64,000 bases of DNA from Bacillus proteolyticus (GTDB taxonomy: Bacteria > Bacillota > Bacilli > Bacillales > Bacillaceae_G), in NCBI RefSeq assembly GCF_001884065.1, contig NZ_MACH01000003.1, forward strand, positions 51,503-115,502, in the 5' to 3' direction. Under the pieces are notes generated by a model. The model saw only the letters and a program-made list of their open reading frames with translations, was not told the DNA's origin and did not search any database. Positions 17,325-25,110 of the stretch are shown piece after piece; position 1 is the stretch's first letter; the number at the start of each line of letters is the position of its first letter. Both the position numbers and the translations under genes were made by a program.

Positions 17325-18523
17325 GTTTACTAGATAGTATAAAAATCGCCTTATCTTCTATTCTAGCTCATAAACTGCGTTCTGCTCTGACGATGCTCGG
17401 TATTATTATCGGTGTTGGTTCTATTATTACTGTCGTTGCAATTGGGCAAGGCGGGGAAGCAATGCTGAAGTCGAAATTCGCAGGTTCTGGCGGTAATAAC
17501 CTTATGCCAATTCAATTTAAACCAGATATTAATGATGAGTTTGCTATGGGTGGATTTGAAATACCAAAGTTAACTGAAGAGGATATTTTGGAAGTAAAAC
17601 AAGTGAAAGATGTTTCACACGTTATTACGACAAACCAGAATTCAGAGGTGCTTGATGTAAATGATAAAAAAGCAAATCTGAATATTATTGGTCTTGATAA
17701 TGAATATTTTGCAGTTAATAAAGTAAAGGTCGTAAAGGGACGTACTTTAAATGAATCAGATATTTCTCATGCAAATAACGTTGTGATGATTAGTACAAAA
17801 ACAGAAGAGACTTTATTTAAGGACGTAAACCCAGTTGGACAAATTATTGAGATGAAGGGGCAGCCAATGCAAATTATTGGTGTGTATAGATCCGATAATG
17901 AGTTTATGGGATTTGAAATGGAAGAAGCGTTAATCCCCCTTACGTTATGGCCTGTTTTATACGGAACAGATGATATTCAAAATATCGCAATTCAAGCTAA
18001 AAATGTAGACGATTTAGAATCCGCTGGGAAACAAGCTGTTGATGTATTAAATAGTCGTAAGCCAAGTGAAATTCCAGGTAAATATGAACTGGTGAATTTA
18101 AAAGAATTCCAAGAAAATGTTTCTAAAGTTACTAATATCATGACGATGATCATCGGCGGTATCGCTGGTATTTCATTAGTCGTTGGTGGTATTGGAGTTA
18201 TGAACATCATGCTCGTATCTGTAACGGAGCGTACGCGTGAAATTGGGATACGTAAAGCACTTGGAGCAACACGTAGTAAAATTTTATTACAGTTTTTAAT
18301 TGAAGCCGTTATGTTAACGCTTTTAGGTGGTTTAATCGGAATTGGTCTTGGATATGGCGGGGCATATATCGTTTCTACATTCGCAAAATGGCCACCGCTC
18401 GTTTCATGGGAAGTTGTCGTTGGAGGCGTACTGTTCTCTATGACACTAGGTATTATTTTCGGATTAATTCCAGCGAACAAAGCTGCGAAATTAGATCCAA
18501 TTGAAGCACTTCGTTATGAATAA
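17321..18523 (+). CDS. yknZ: MacB-type ABC transporter permease (YknZ-like)
   Basis: A 400-residue permease with the MacB topology: one helix near the N-terminus (SALTMLGIIIGVGSIITVVAI), a large extracellular domain (about 50-270), then three helices in an FtsX-like domain with GIGVMNIMLVSVTERTREIG and RKALGATRSKIL. The four-helix fold works mechanically rather than as a conventional channel. The start chosen is the ATG at 17321, within the ATGA overlap with the ATPase gene; the GTG at 17312 is less likely. A hairpin lies just after the stop. Confidence 0.93.
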   Translation: MSLLDSIKIALSSILAHKLRSALTMLGIIIGVGSIITVVAIGQGGEAMLKSKFAGSGGNNLMPIQFKPDINDEFAMGGFEIPKLTEEDILEVKQVKDVSHVITTNQNSEVLDVNDKKANLNIIGLDNEYFAVNKVKVVKGRTLNESDISHANNVVMISTKTEETLFKDVNPVGQIIEMKGQPMQIIGVYRSDNEFMGFEMEEALIPLTLWPVLYGTDDIQNIAIQAKNVDDLESAGKQAVDVLNSRKPSEIPGKYELVNLKEFQENVSKVTNIMTMIIGGIAGISLVVGGIGVMNIMLVSVTERTREIGIRKALGATRSKILLQFLIEAVMLTLLGGLIGIGLGYGGAYIVSTFAKWPPLVSWEVVVGGVLFSMTLGIIFGLIPANKAAKLDPIEALRYE

Positions 18524-18530
18524 ATTATTG

Positions 18531-18560
18531 GTGTAGTAGAGAAAGGGTTCTCTACTACAC
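18531..18560 (+). other. 12-bp hairpin after yknZ
   Basis: GTGTAGTAGAGA pairs perfectly with TCTCTACTACAC around a 6-base loop. There is no T tract, so it may stabilise the 3' end of the yknXYZ message or attenuate read-through into the YIP1 gene rather than terminate. Confidence 0.65.
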
Positions 18561-18564
18561 ATTA

Positions 18565-18623
18565 CCGTTCTAGTGGGCGGTTCGTAGCCTCTAAATGAGG
18601 ATGTGAACCGCCCGTTAGAACGG
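18565..18623 (+). other. Long nested hairpin element before the YIP1-family gene
   Basis: CCGTTCTAGTGGGCGGTTC (18565-18583) pairs with GAACCGCCCGTTAGAACGG (18605-18623). The two non-Watson-Crick positions are both G-U in RNA of the plus strand but would be A-C on the other strand. The 21-base loop holds a further CCTC/GAGG stem. It ends 27 bases before the YIP1 gene start, so it would form in that gene's leader RNA. Confidence 0.7.
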
Positions 18624-18650
18624 GTTATATAAATAGAAGGAGGCGTTATA

Positions 18651-19331
18651 ATGGAAATGAATATTAATACGCAAGATGAAGGTGCGAAGAAGCCGTCATT
18701 ATTTGGAATGGTTACTTCTCCAGGCTTACAGTTTGAGAGAATGAAGACGAAAAGCCCAGTCTGGGGAGGATTTTTCTTATTTCTTTTAATGGGGACAATC
18801 TTATCAGCAGCGGTAGCTTATTTAGGGTTACTTAATACTCCGGAGCTAGCGAAGTTGGTTAAGGATGATACGACGGGGATAATGAAGTGGACTACACTTG
18901 GATTTGGATCTATTGGAGGTCTAGTTGGAACAGCTGTTGGTCTTTTTGTGGTAGCAGGATTTTATAAAGTTATTATGATGTTTATGAGCAATGATACTCC
19001 ATATATGAAGATATTATCTATTTATATATATGCCAATGTGGTCTTTTATGTTGGTAGTCTTCTCAATGTAGCTTTAGGATATATTCTTGGTGGGAATGGC
19101 GCTGATAAATATACAAGTTTAGGGCCTTTATTTGAACAGGGAACAATTGCATATGGCATTGGTTCTGCATTTGAAGTCTTTAACATTTGGAGCTTAATTT
19201 TAACTGGCTTAGGCTTGCATATCGTTGCTGGTTTAAGTAAAAAACAAGCAATAATTTTAATTTCTATATTCTTTATCCTTACAATTGGGTTTAGTATGTT
19301 AGGTGGCATGTTCTCTGATTTTGGTGCATAA
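18651..19331 (+). CDS. yknW: YIP1-family membrane protein (YknW-like)
   Basis: A 226-residue membrane protein with five or so helices and a soluble N-terminus containing SLFGMVTSPGLQFERMK, the usual opening of bacterial YIP1-domain proteins. In B. subtilis the YIP1 protein YknW helps assemble the YknXYZ pump and is encoded first in the operon; here the likely equivalent follows yknZ. AGAAGGAGG lies 7 bases before the ATG. The 127-base gap from yknZ contains two hairpins, so its level may be set separately from XYZ. A terminator follows. Confidence 0.8.
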   Translation: MEMNINTQDEGAKKPSLFGMVTSPGLQFERMKTKSPVWGGFFLFLLMGTILSAAVAYLGLLNTPELAKLVKDDTTGIMKWTTLGFGSIGGLVGTAVGLFVVAGFYKVIMMFMSNDTPYMKILSIYIYANVVFYVGSLLNVALGYILGGNGADKYTSLGPLFEQGTIAYGIGSAFEVFNIWSLILTGLGLHIVAGLSKKQAIILISIFFILTIGFSMLGGMFSDFGA

Positions 19332-19343
19332 CATATTATTTTA

Positions 19344-19376
19344 AAAAGGTGACTCTCTCGAGAGTCACCTTTTTTA
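19344..19376 (+). terminator. Terminator after the YIP1-family gene
   Basis: AAAAGGTGACTCTC and GAGAGTCACCTTTTTT form a perfect hairpin with a T tract. Confidence 0.92.
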
Positions 19377-19407
19377 TTTTTACCCCTATTTCAAATACCC
19401 CCATCAG

Positions 19408-19461
19408 AATTTCAAATACTGCCTAGTATAACTTCAAGTTCCGTCAGCAGTATTTGAAATT
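19408..19461. promoter_or_regulatory. Inverted repeat upstream of the sigma-like gene, candidate operator
   Basis: AATTTCAAATACTGC (19408-19422) is inverted perfectly as GCAGTATTTGAAATT (19447-19461). A third, shorter copy (ATTTCAAATAC) begins at 19388. The set lies about 90-160 bases before the sigma-like gene and downstream of a terminator, a position suited to an operator or a leader hairpin. Confidence 0.5.
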
Positions 19462-19548
19462 ACTCACAATGAAATTTCTTTTTTTATTTTATATTGTAGA
19501 GGTACCGCGGAATACTGAAGAGGTATACCTTTTAGAAACGGGTACTTT

Positions 19549-20019
19549 GTGAAGCCAGAGACTTTTGCAGATACGGTTGTTTTGTATGAAGGTATGATTG
19601 TAAATCAAATAAAGAGGTTAAATATTTACCAAGATTATGAAGAGTATTATCAATGTGGTTTAATTGGCCTTTGGCATGCTTATGAAAGATATGAGGAGGA
19701 GAAAGGTAGTTTTCCTGCTTATGCGGTTGTAACGGTACGTGGTTATATATTGGAGAGGTTGAAGAAAGAATGTGTAGTGCAAGAGAGGTATGTATGCACT
19801 GATCAGTATGAGGAACGATTTGAGTGTGAAGATGTAGGAACGAGAGCGAAGGACTTTATGAGTGTGTTAGATGATAGGGAGAAGCACATCATTTCAGAGC
19901 GGTTCTTTGTAGGGAAAAATATGGGGGAGATAGCCAATGAAATAGGGATGACGTATTATCAAGTGAGATGGTTATATCGACAAGCGCTTGAGAAAATGCG
20001 AGATAGTGTAAGGGAATAA
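19549..20019 (+). CDS. Sigma-70-family sigma factor-like protein
   Basis: A 156-residue protein with a region-2-like part (YYQCGLIGLWHAYERYEEEKGSFPAYAVVTVRGYILERLKK is spread over residues about 31-72) and a C-terminal region-4 helix-turn-helix (ERFFVGKNMGEIANEIGMTYYQVRWLYRQALEKM). This resembles small, ECF-like or alternative sigma factors of Bacillus. No anti-sigma gene is adjacent. The start is uncertain: the GTG at 19549 has only a weak GAAACGGG upstream; the ATG at 19591 is an alternative. It converges with a comK-like gene across a shared terminator. Confidence 0.82.
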   Translation: MKPETFADTVVLYEGMIVNQIKRLNIYQDYEEYYQCGLIGLWHAYERYEEEKGSFPAYAVVTVRGYILERLKKECVVQERYVCTDQYEERFECEDVGTRAKDFMSVLDDREKHIISERFFVGKNMGEIANEIGMTYYQVRWLYRQALEKMRDSVRE

Positions 20020-20026
20020 GAATAAT

Positions 20027-20073
20027 AAATAGAATGGAAGGCAAGGGAAATATTGCGTTCCATTCTATTTGCT
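20027..20073. terminator. Bidirectional terminator between sigma-like and comK genes
   Basis: AAATAGAATGGA (20027-20038) pairs perfectly with TCCATTCTATTT (20059-20070). The convergent genes on both sides can use it. Confidence 0.75.
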
Positions 20074-20580
20074 TTAATACAGTAAATGTGGCAAGAGGTT
20101 TTTTACGTGTAGTGAATCTTTCATGTTCATTCGGGATAATACATGCCCAGCTTTCAAGAATTGTTGCTGCAACTTATGAGGGCTGATTAGTATTGTTACG
20201 GTAGTTCCATTTGAAAAATGAATAATCGATGTTTTAGTTTTCCTAAAAAACTCTATATCATCTATATGGTTATAGAACAACCAAATACAGTTTGGAGAAG
20301 AAGGGGATTCTGTTGGGAAAACGCAAATATATTCTCTATGATTAATTGGAATCGGAACATTTCGTTTGAAATTAAAGTTTGCTTGGACTACATGCCGTCT
20401 ACCTTGATAAGTAGAATGAACATTTGTTAGACAAGATTTCTTTATAAATTGGGTAGCTGTTTGGCAAGAGTGCAGGGGGGCACCGCTACTGTCAATAATT
20501 GTTGTCCGGTAATAAGGGTGTTTGCAAGGTTCGAGCATCATTGTAGAACGAGAAATAAAAACATCATTTTCATTATCCAT
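20074..20580 (-). CDS. comK: ComK-family competence transcription factor
   Basis: A 168-residue protein aligning by eye with B. subtilis ComK through its central part: KKSCLTNVHSTYQGRR (ComK DRSCRFFGSSYAGRK), the FPTESPSSPNCIWLF segment (ComK FPTLSSTRPQCGWIS), and IIHFSNGTTVTILIS (ComK VTFSNGKTMELPIS). ComK binds AT-boxes and activates DNA-uptake genes. It is about 25 residues shorter than B. subtilis ComK, mainly at the C-terminus. The B. cereus group carries two comK paralogues; I cannot tell with certainty which this is, but the short form would suit ComK2. GAGGGAGGA precedes the ATG. Confidence 0.85.
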   Translation of the reverse strand: MDNENDVFISRSTMMLEPCKHPYYRTTIIDSSGAPLHSCQTATQFIKKSCLTNVHSTYQGRRHVVQANFNFKRNVPIPINHREYICVFPTESPSSPNCIWLFYNHIDDIEFFRKTKTSIIHFSNGTTVTILISPHKLQQQFLKAGHVLSRMNMKDSLHVKNLLPHLLY

Positions 20581-20770
20581 GATTCTTAATCCTCCCTCAT
20601 AGAGTTTAATTCATATATAATTATATACGAATTATGTAAAGTTACTATTAATCTTCTGTTGCGTATTGTAAATTTTTACTGTTCGTTTACAATCAATAGA
20701 TGATAGTCTTTCTAATTTGTATTGCTTGTACATATATATGAAAATAGAAAAGAGTAGGCGGTGATATAGC

Positions 20771-21169
20771 ATGAAGAAAAAGTATATTATTATGGTTCTA
20801 GCTGTTGTTCTCTTAGTTTATTTAGCAAATAGTAATCCGGGTAAGGGAGAATATACGGATTGGGCAGCAAAACAATTTATGAAGCGTAATGATGTGAGTA
20901 AGAAGCTAGACGAGGTTGAGAAAGAAAACAAAGAGGGTATACTTGGCGATATAGCATCGGCGGGAAAGAAATTGGCAAATAAGTATGTTGAGCCACAAGT
21001 TGGATTATTAATCGATCATTATACAAAGCGAAATGATTATATTTTCTTCTCGACATATAAGACAGAGTTTGATGTAGGCGGAGAGAATTATAAGTATGTT
21101 TGCGTTGGTTTTTCAAACATCTTTATCCCGATTGAAATGCCGAAGAAAAAAGACGAATCTGCAAAATAA
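20771..21169 (+). CDS. DUF4359-like small secreted/anchored protein
   Basis: A 132-residue protein with an N-terminal hydrophobic segment (about 4-20) and a small extracellular domain. SNPGKGEYTDWAAKQFM after the helix and a later aromatic-rich segment (YIFFSTYKTEF) resemble the DUF4359 family, whose function is unknown. AGTAGGCGGTGAT precedes the ATG at a suitable distance. The terminator stem begins inside the last codons. It is a single-gene unit as far as I can see. Confidence 0.75.
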   Translation: MKKKYIIMVLAVVLLVYLANSNPGKGEYTDWAAKQFMKRNDVSKKLDEVEKENKEGILGDIASAGKKLANKYVEPQVGLLIDHYTKRNDYIFFSTYKTEFDVGGENYKYVCVGFSNIFIPIEMPKKKDESAK

Positions 21170-21187
21170 TGCAGATTCGTCTTTTTG
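21147..21187 (+). terminator. Terminator overlapping the end of the DUF4359-like gene
   Basis: AAAAGACGAATCTGCA and TGCAGATTCGTCTTTTT form a perfect stem around the stop codon, followed by T residues. It can also serve the convergent DUF2922 gene. Confidence 0.9.
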
Positions 21188-21189
21188 AT

Positions 21190-21405
21190 TTACGGAGTAA
21201 TCTGAACTTCAGATATGTTTTTTTCTATGAGGCGAGCTCCTTTTTTACGAGCATTTTCACCAATTGATGAAAATACAGATGAAGAAATAATGGTATCCAT
21301 CACTTGATTTACGACTAGTTCATTTACTGGTGTGATGGGATTTTCGATAGAAAAGGCTACTGTTTTTCCATCTTCTTTCACGAAAATTAACTCTAGTACT
21401 TGCAT
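21190..21405 (-). CDS. DUF2922 small protein
   Basis: A 71-residue soluble protein (LELIFVKEDGKTVAFSIENP, then VMDTIISSSVFSS) typical of DUF2922, a small family that is almost always encoded next to a DUF1659 gene in Bacillus. Function unknown. AAGGAGG lies 8 bases before the ATG. The DUF1659 gene lies upstream in the same direction, separated by an interspersed repeat of about 76 bases. Confidence 0.85.
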   Translation of the reverse strand: MQVLELIFVKEDGKTVAFSIENPITPVNELVVNQVMDTIISSSVFSSIGENARKKGARLIEKNISEVQITP

Positions 21406-21429
21406 GTTTCATTCCCTCCTTTTTATTTA

Positions 21430-21505
21430 TCCCGCAACCGCCCGTTTGGTGTGGGCTAATAATCAGTGGGGTAAGCACCCCCCCACTGATTAAAGTTTCA
21501 CTTTA
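21430..21505 (-). repeat. Interspersed repeat copy A
   Basis: Read on the minus strand it starts TAAAGTGAAACTTTAATCAG followed by a run of G, then a complementary CCCCACTGATTATTAGCCC and a final GGGC. The head folds as TAAAGT/ACTTTA, and ATCAGTGGGG pairs with CCCCACTGAT. The first TAA is the stop codon of the DUF1659 gene. Copies B, C and D share the head. It resembles the short 'bcr' repeats known from B. cereus-group chromosomes; I cannot assign a number. Confidence 0.85.
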
Positions 21506-21727
21506 CAGGTTAGAAAGATCTGACGTGCTTACAAGTTGTACAGCTTGAAGTGATGATTGTTGTAGTGAAGCAAGAGCACGTGCTACTTCATGCACTTTGC
21601 CTAAATCTGCATTTGTTTTCACACGTTTGAATTGTTTGTTCTTTAAAACTGTTTTACCGTTTTTGTCTAATCCTCCGTTTAATACAAGGCGTAAAGTTAA
21701 ATCCATTACGATTGTTTCAACTGCCAT
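21503..21727 (-). CDS. DUF1659 small protein
   Basis: A 74-residue soluble protein (LRLVLNGGLDKNGKTVLKNK, then ALASLQQSSLQAVQLV) matching DUF1659. Function unknown. AAAGGGGG lies 8 bases before the ATG at 21727; the GTG at 21736 sits inside the ribosome binding site region and is rejected. Its stop codon is the first three bases of an interspersed repeat, so the repeat has become part of the gene end. It probably forms a small operon with the DUF2922 gene. Confidence 0.85.
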   Translation of the reverse strand: MAVETIVMDLTLRLVLNGGLDKNGKTVLKNKQFKRVKTNADLGKVHEVARALASLQQSSLQAVQLVSTSDLSNL

Positions 21728-21838
21728 GTTTATCACCCCCTTTCACTTTATAAATAGGGGGTAAATGTCATGTTTTGGCGTGAAATTTTTTCTTTTTTTT
21801 GTTACTCTTAAAAGACTAAGAGAGGAGCTTTCGGGAGA

Positions 21839-22324
21839 ATGAATCGTAAATGGTTATTTTGGATTCCTGTATTACTATGGATGGGGATTATTTTCTATTC
21901 CTCAGCACAGCCATATAAAAAACAGGATATGCGCTCAGATATTGAGCAATATGTAAATGCTGAGTTTGTGAAAGAGCATTTTTCATGGGTATCTATCGAT
22001 TATGGCGGAGGTACACCTGTTAGCATCGCAAATAAAGGTGTAAGTGGATTTGTTGAGTTTTTCCTTCGTAAAGGTGCTCATTTTATGGTGTTCTTTATGC
22101 TCGGTTCATTGACGTATTACGCTTTTCATCGATCGGGTTATTCGAGAAAAAGATGCTTTGTATACGCCCTCCTTTTCGTTGCAGGGTATGCAACATTTGA
22201 TGAAATTCATCAATGGTTTACAGGAGATCGTACACCGATGTGGCAAGATTCATTGCTTGATACGTGCGGTGGGTTAACAGGAATTATAATAAGCAATTGG
22301 TTTTGGCATAGAAAAAGGAGCTAA
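21839..22324 (+). CDS. VanZ-family membrane protein
   Basis: A 161-residue membrane protein with four or so helices. The opening RKWLFWIPVLLWMGIIFYSSAQP, the RKGAHFMVFFMLGSL segment and the FDEIHQWFTGDR segment are VanZ family hallmarks. VanZ gives low-level teicoplanin resistance in enterococci; the chromosomal Bacillus members have no defined role. AGAGGAG lies about 11 bases before the ATG. Its terminator overlaps the stop. Confidence 0.88.
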   Translation: MNRKWLFWIPVLLWMGIIFYSSAQPYKKQDMRSDIEQYVNAEFVKEHFSWVSIDYGGGTPVSIANKGVSGFVEFFLRKGAHFMVFFMLGSLTYYAFHRSGYSRKRCFVYALLFVAGYATFDEIHQWFTGDRTPMWQDSLLDTCGGLTGIIISNWFWHRKRS

Positions 22325-22352
22325 TCTCATTTAGAGATTTGCTCCTTTTTGA
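22311..22352. terminator. Terminator between vanZ-like gene and ywqA
   Basis: AAAAAGGAGCTAATCTC pairs with GAGATTTGCTCCTTTTT with one mismatch. It is symmetrical enough to serve both convergent genes. Confidence 0.9.
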
Positions 22353-22353
22353 T

Positions 22354-25110
22354 TTATACGCCAAGTAATTCTTTTAGTTCGTCTGTTGATAGTTCGGTCA
22401 TCCAACTATCGCTTGTAATGACGGCGTTGTTTAATGATTGTTTTCTTTCTAACATTTCATCAATTTTCTCTTCAAGCGTTCCTGTTGTAATGAGTTTATG
22501 AACGTGAACGAAGCGTTTTTGACCAATACGATATGCACGGTCTGTTGCTTGGTTTTCTACAGCTGGATTCCACCAACGGTCATAGTGAATGACATGGTTG
22601 GCAGCAGTTAAGTTCAATCCTGTTCCGCCGGCCTTTAACGATAAGATGAAGATGTCATACGTTCCGTTTTGGAACTGCTCGATCATCTTGTCACGTTCTT
22701 TCTTCGGCACACTCCCGTTTAAGAAGAGGACACGCTGACCGAAAGTTTCTTCTAGCACACGTTTTAGCATGTTCCCCATGCCAATGTATTGAGTGAAGAT
22801 TAGGCAACTTTCATTTTGGTCTTTTATATTTTCGATGAGCTCCATTAACGTTTTTGTTTTCATAGAGCGTTCGATGATATCTTGTGGTTCTTCTTCTTTC
22901 AAATAAAGGGCTGGATGATTACAAATTTGTTTTAGCTTGTTCAGCATAAGTAATATAAATCCACGTCTTTCAATTCCGCTTAATCCTTCTACATTTTGTA
23001 ATGTATCTTGAACAAGTTGTTCATATAAGGAAGCCTGTTCACCAGTTAGTGGACAATAAGCTTTTTGTTCTTGTTTATCTGGCAAGTTTAATGCGACTGT
23101 TTGATCTTTTTTCGTACGACGCAGTAAAAATGGCGAGATAAATCGTTGTACTTGCTGGATTTTTCCTTCATCACGGTCCTTTTCAATCGGCGTGACGAAG
23201 CGGCGCTGGAATTGTCCTAAGCTTCCGAGATACCCATGATTGATAAAGTCGAAAATAGACCAAAGCTCAGCAAGGCGGTTTTCCATTGGTGTACCGGTTA
23301 AAGCAATTTTGTGATTTGCTTGTAGGTTTCTTACTGCTTTCGACTGTTTCGTATGCGGGTTTTTTATATTTTGTGCTTCATCTAAAATAACAGCATCCCA
23401 GCATAAGGTACTAAGTTCTTCTTCATCAAGCTGAGCTAATGCATAAGAAGTTAATACAACATCTGCTGATTGAAGGAAGTCTTTAAATGACTCATCCTTA
23501 GCTCGGTTACCCCCGTAATGTAACTGAACACGTAAATTTGGTGCGAAACGCTCAAATTCTTTTTGCCAATTTCCAAGGACTGATGTTGGTGCAACAATTA
23601 ATGCAGGTCCTGTTTGGAGATTATTTTCTTTAGCGTATAGTAAGTAAGTTATCGTTTGAATACTTTTTCCAAGTCCCATATCATCGGCTAATAATGCTCC
23701 AAATCCAAGCTTTCGTAAGTATAGCAACCATTCAATACCGTGTTGTTGATATGGACGGAGTGTTGCTTGTAGCGAAGAGGGTACATCTACTTTTGGAATA
23801 TCTCCAATGTGCAGAAGTTTTTGGAAAAGCTCTTCATAATATCCATCTAGTTCAATTTCAATATCGGTAAACGGACTATCGTCTTCTACAATTTCTGTTT
23901 CCGCGGTGTTAGATAAATGTTGCTGCAACACGTCTTTCATTTCTAGTCCATATTTATCTGCACGGTTCATTAGTTTTTTTACTTCTTCAATAAAGGCAGG
24001 ATCAAGTCTCATCCATTGACCATTTAAATTGAAAAGGCGTTTGTTCTGCTCAACAAGTTCAAAAAATTCGCTTTCTGATAAATCAATTCCGTCCGTTGAA
24101 ATGCGCCAGTCGAAATTAACGAGCGTATTCATGCCGAAGAAAGATTGTGTTTGTGCTGTACTTTGCTTCAGCTGTACACGTAACTTCGGTTTTGTTGCTT
24201 TTAAATTTTGCCACCATGATGGTAGTAAAATTGTAATACCTGCTGCAAGTAACTCGTTACTTGCTTCGGTTAAGAAGTTCCAAGCTTCTGTTTCAAAGAG
24301 TTCTTCCCTGAACTTGTCGTCCTCTTTTAGCCACGGTACGAGCCTACTGAATCCTTCTTGTGTTTCAAGAATACGTTCTTCGTAATCGTGCCATCTTTTT
24401 GGCAAGGAATCAATATTCTCATATACATATATGCGATGCGCACCACGTTTTGGTGTAACGATTGTTTCGAGCTTCCACATTTCAAATTCTTCTTGTGGTT
24501 CTTGAAGTCTTAATCCAACTATAAATGGAAGGTCATCTTCAATGTAACCAATTTTTCGAAGCCAATCTTCTTCATGTAGTGCTGCTTCCAATTGTCTTTT
24601 CGTAAAGTCGTAATGTTCATATAGTCTCTTTGCATCTTCCCAGCCATCATTTGAGCGACTATCTTGCAAAATGCTTTCGTTTACCGCTGAAGTGAAAAGA
24701 GATGCTAACGTGTCATCTTCAATTGGGGTATTCTGAACTTTCCAAGATGGCTGATGAGACCAACGCTCCATATCGGGTACGAAGCTTCCACTTACGAAAG
24801 CGTCCCATAATTCATTTGCATCCTTTGTAAGTGCTGTAATAGGACCGTTCATTTGCATATTTGCAAATGAGTTCATCGGTTTATTTGCGATGTATTCAAA
24901 TGCTTGCACGTTTGTTAGCATAACACCTTGTTTTCCTTCATACGTTGCTTCTTTTAGAAACGTACCGTAGAAGGAAGTAGAGTGCCATGTGAATGCATTT
25001 TGTTTCCAAATTGCTACGGATAAGGGAGCACCGCTATCATCTTCTCCCCAAAGGAACCAACCTTGACTAACGTGCTGGAGCCTAATTGTTACTTCAGTTT
25101 GTATGATCAT
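22354..25110 (-). CDS. ywqA: SNF2-family helicase-like ATPase (YwqA-like)
   Basis: A 918-residue Swi2/Snf2 ATPase. The N-terminal 400 residues are the bacterial SNF2-associated region; the motor carries LLADDMGLGKSIQTI (motifs Q/I), VILDEAQNIKNP (motif II, DEAQ), LTGTPMENRLAELWSIF (III), and in the second lobe LSLKAGGTGLNLTAANHVIH and NQATDRAYRIGQ (V and VI). It should translocate on double-stranded DNA; cellular function in Bacillus is not established. It overlaps the upstream SWIM-domain gene by 17 bases, indicating a functional pair, as in B. subtilis ywqA/ywqB. Confidence 0.93.
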   Translation of the reverse strand: MIIQTEVTIRLQHVSQGWFLWGEDDSGAPLSVAIWKQNAFTWHSTSFYGTFLKEATYEGKQGVMLTNVQAFEYIANKPMNSFANMQMNGPITALTKDANELWDAFVSGSFVPDMERWSHQPSWKVQNTPIEDDTLASLFTSAVNESILQDSRSNDGWEDAKRLYEHYDFTKRQLEAALHEEDWLRKIGYIEDDLPFIVGLRLQEPQEEFEMWKLETIVTPKRGAHRIYVYENIDSLPKRWHDYEERILETQEGFSRLVPWLKEDDKFREELFETEAWNFLTEASNELLAAGITILLPSWWQNLKATKPKLRVQLKQSTAQTQSFFGMNTLVNFDWRISTDGIDLSESEFFELVEQNKRLFNLNGQWMRLDPAFIEEVKKLMNRADKYGLEMKDVLQQHLSNTAETEIVEDDSPFTDIEIELDGYYEELFQKLLHIGDIPKVDVPSSLQATLRPYQQHGIEWLLYLRKLGFGALLADDMGLGKSIQTITYLLYAKENNLQTGPALIVAPTSVLGNWQKEFERFAPNLRVQLHYGGNRAKDESFKDFLQSADVVLTSYALAQLDEEELSTLCWDAVILDEAQNIKNPHTKQSKAVRNLQANHKIALTGTPMENRLAELWSIFDFINHGYLGSLGQFQRRFVTPIEKDRDEGKIQQVQRFISPFLLRRTKKDQTVALNLPDKQEQKAYCPLTGEQASLYEQLVQDTLQNVEGLSGIERRGFILLMLNKLKQICNHPALYLKEEEPQDIIERSMKTKTLMELIENIKDQNESCLIFTQYIGMGNMLKRVLEETFGQRVLFLNGSVPKKERDKMIEQFQNGTYDIFILSLKAGGTGLNLTAANHVIHYDRWWNPAVENQATDRAYRIGQKRFVHVHKLITTGTLEEKIDEMLERKQSLNNAVITSDSWMTELSTDELKELLGV

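Noticed and set aside
19501-19510. GGTACCGCGG resembling a T-box antiterminator sequence
   Set aside because: No specifier hairpin, no terminator between it and the gene, and the downstream gene is not amino-acid related. Probably chance.
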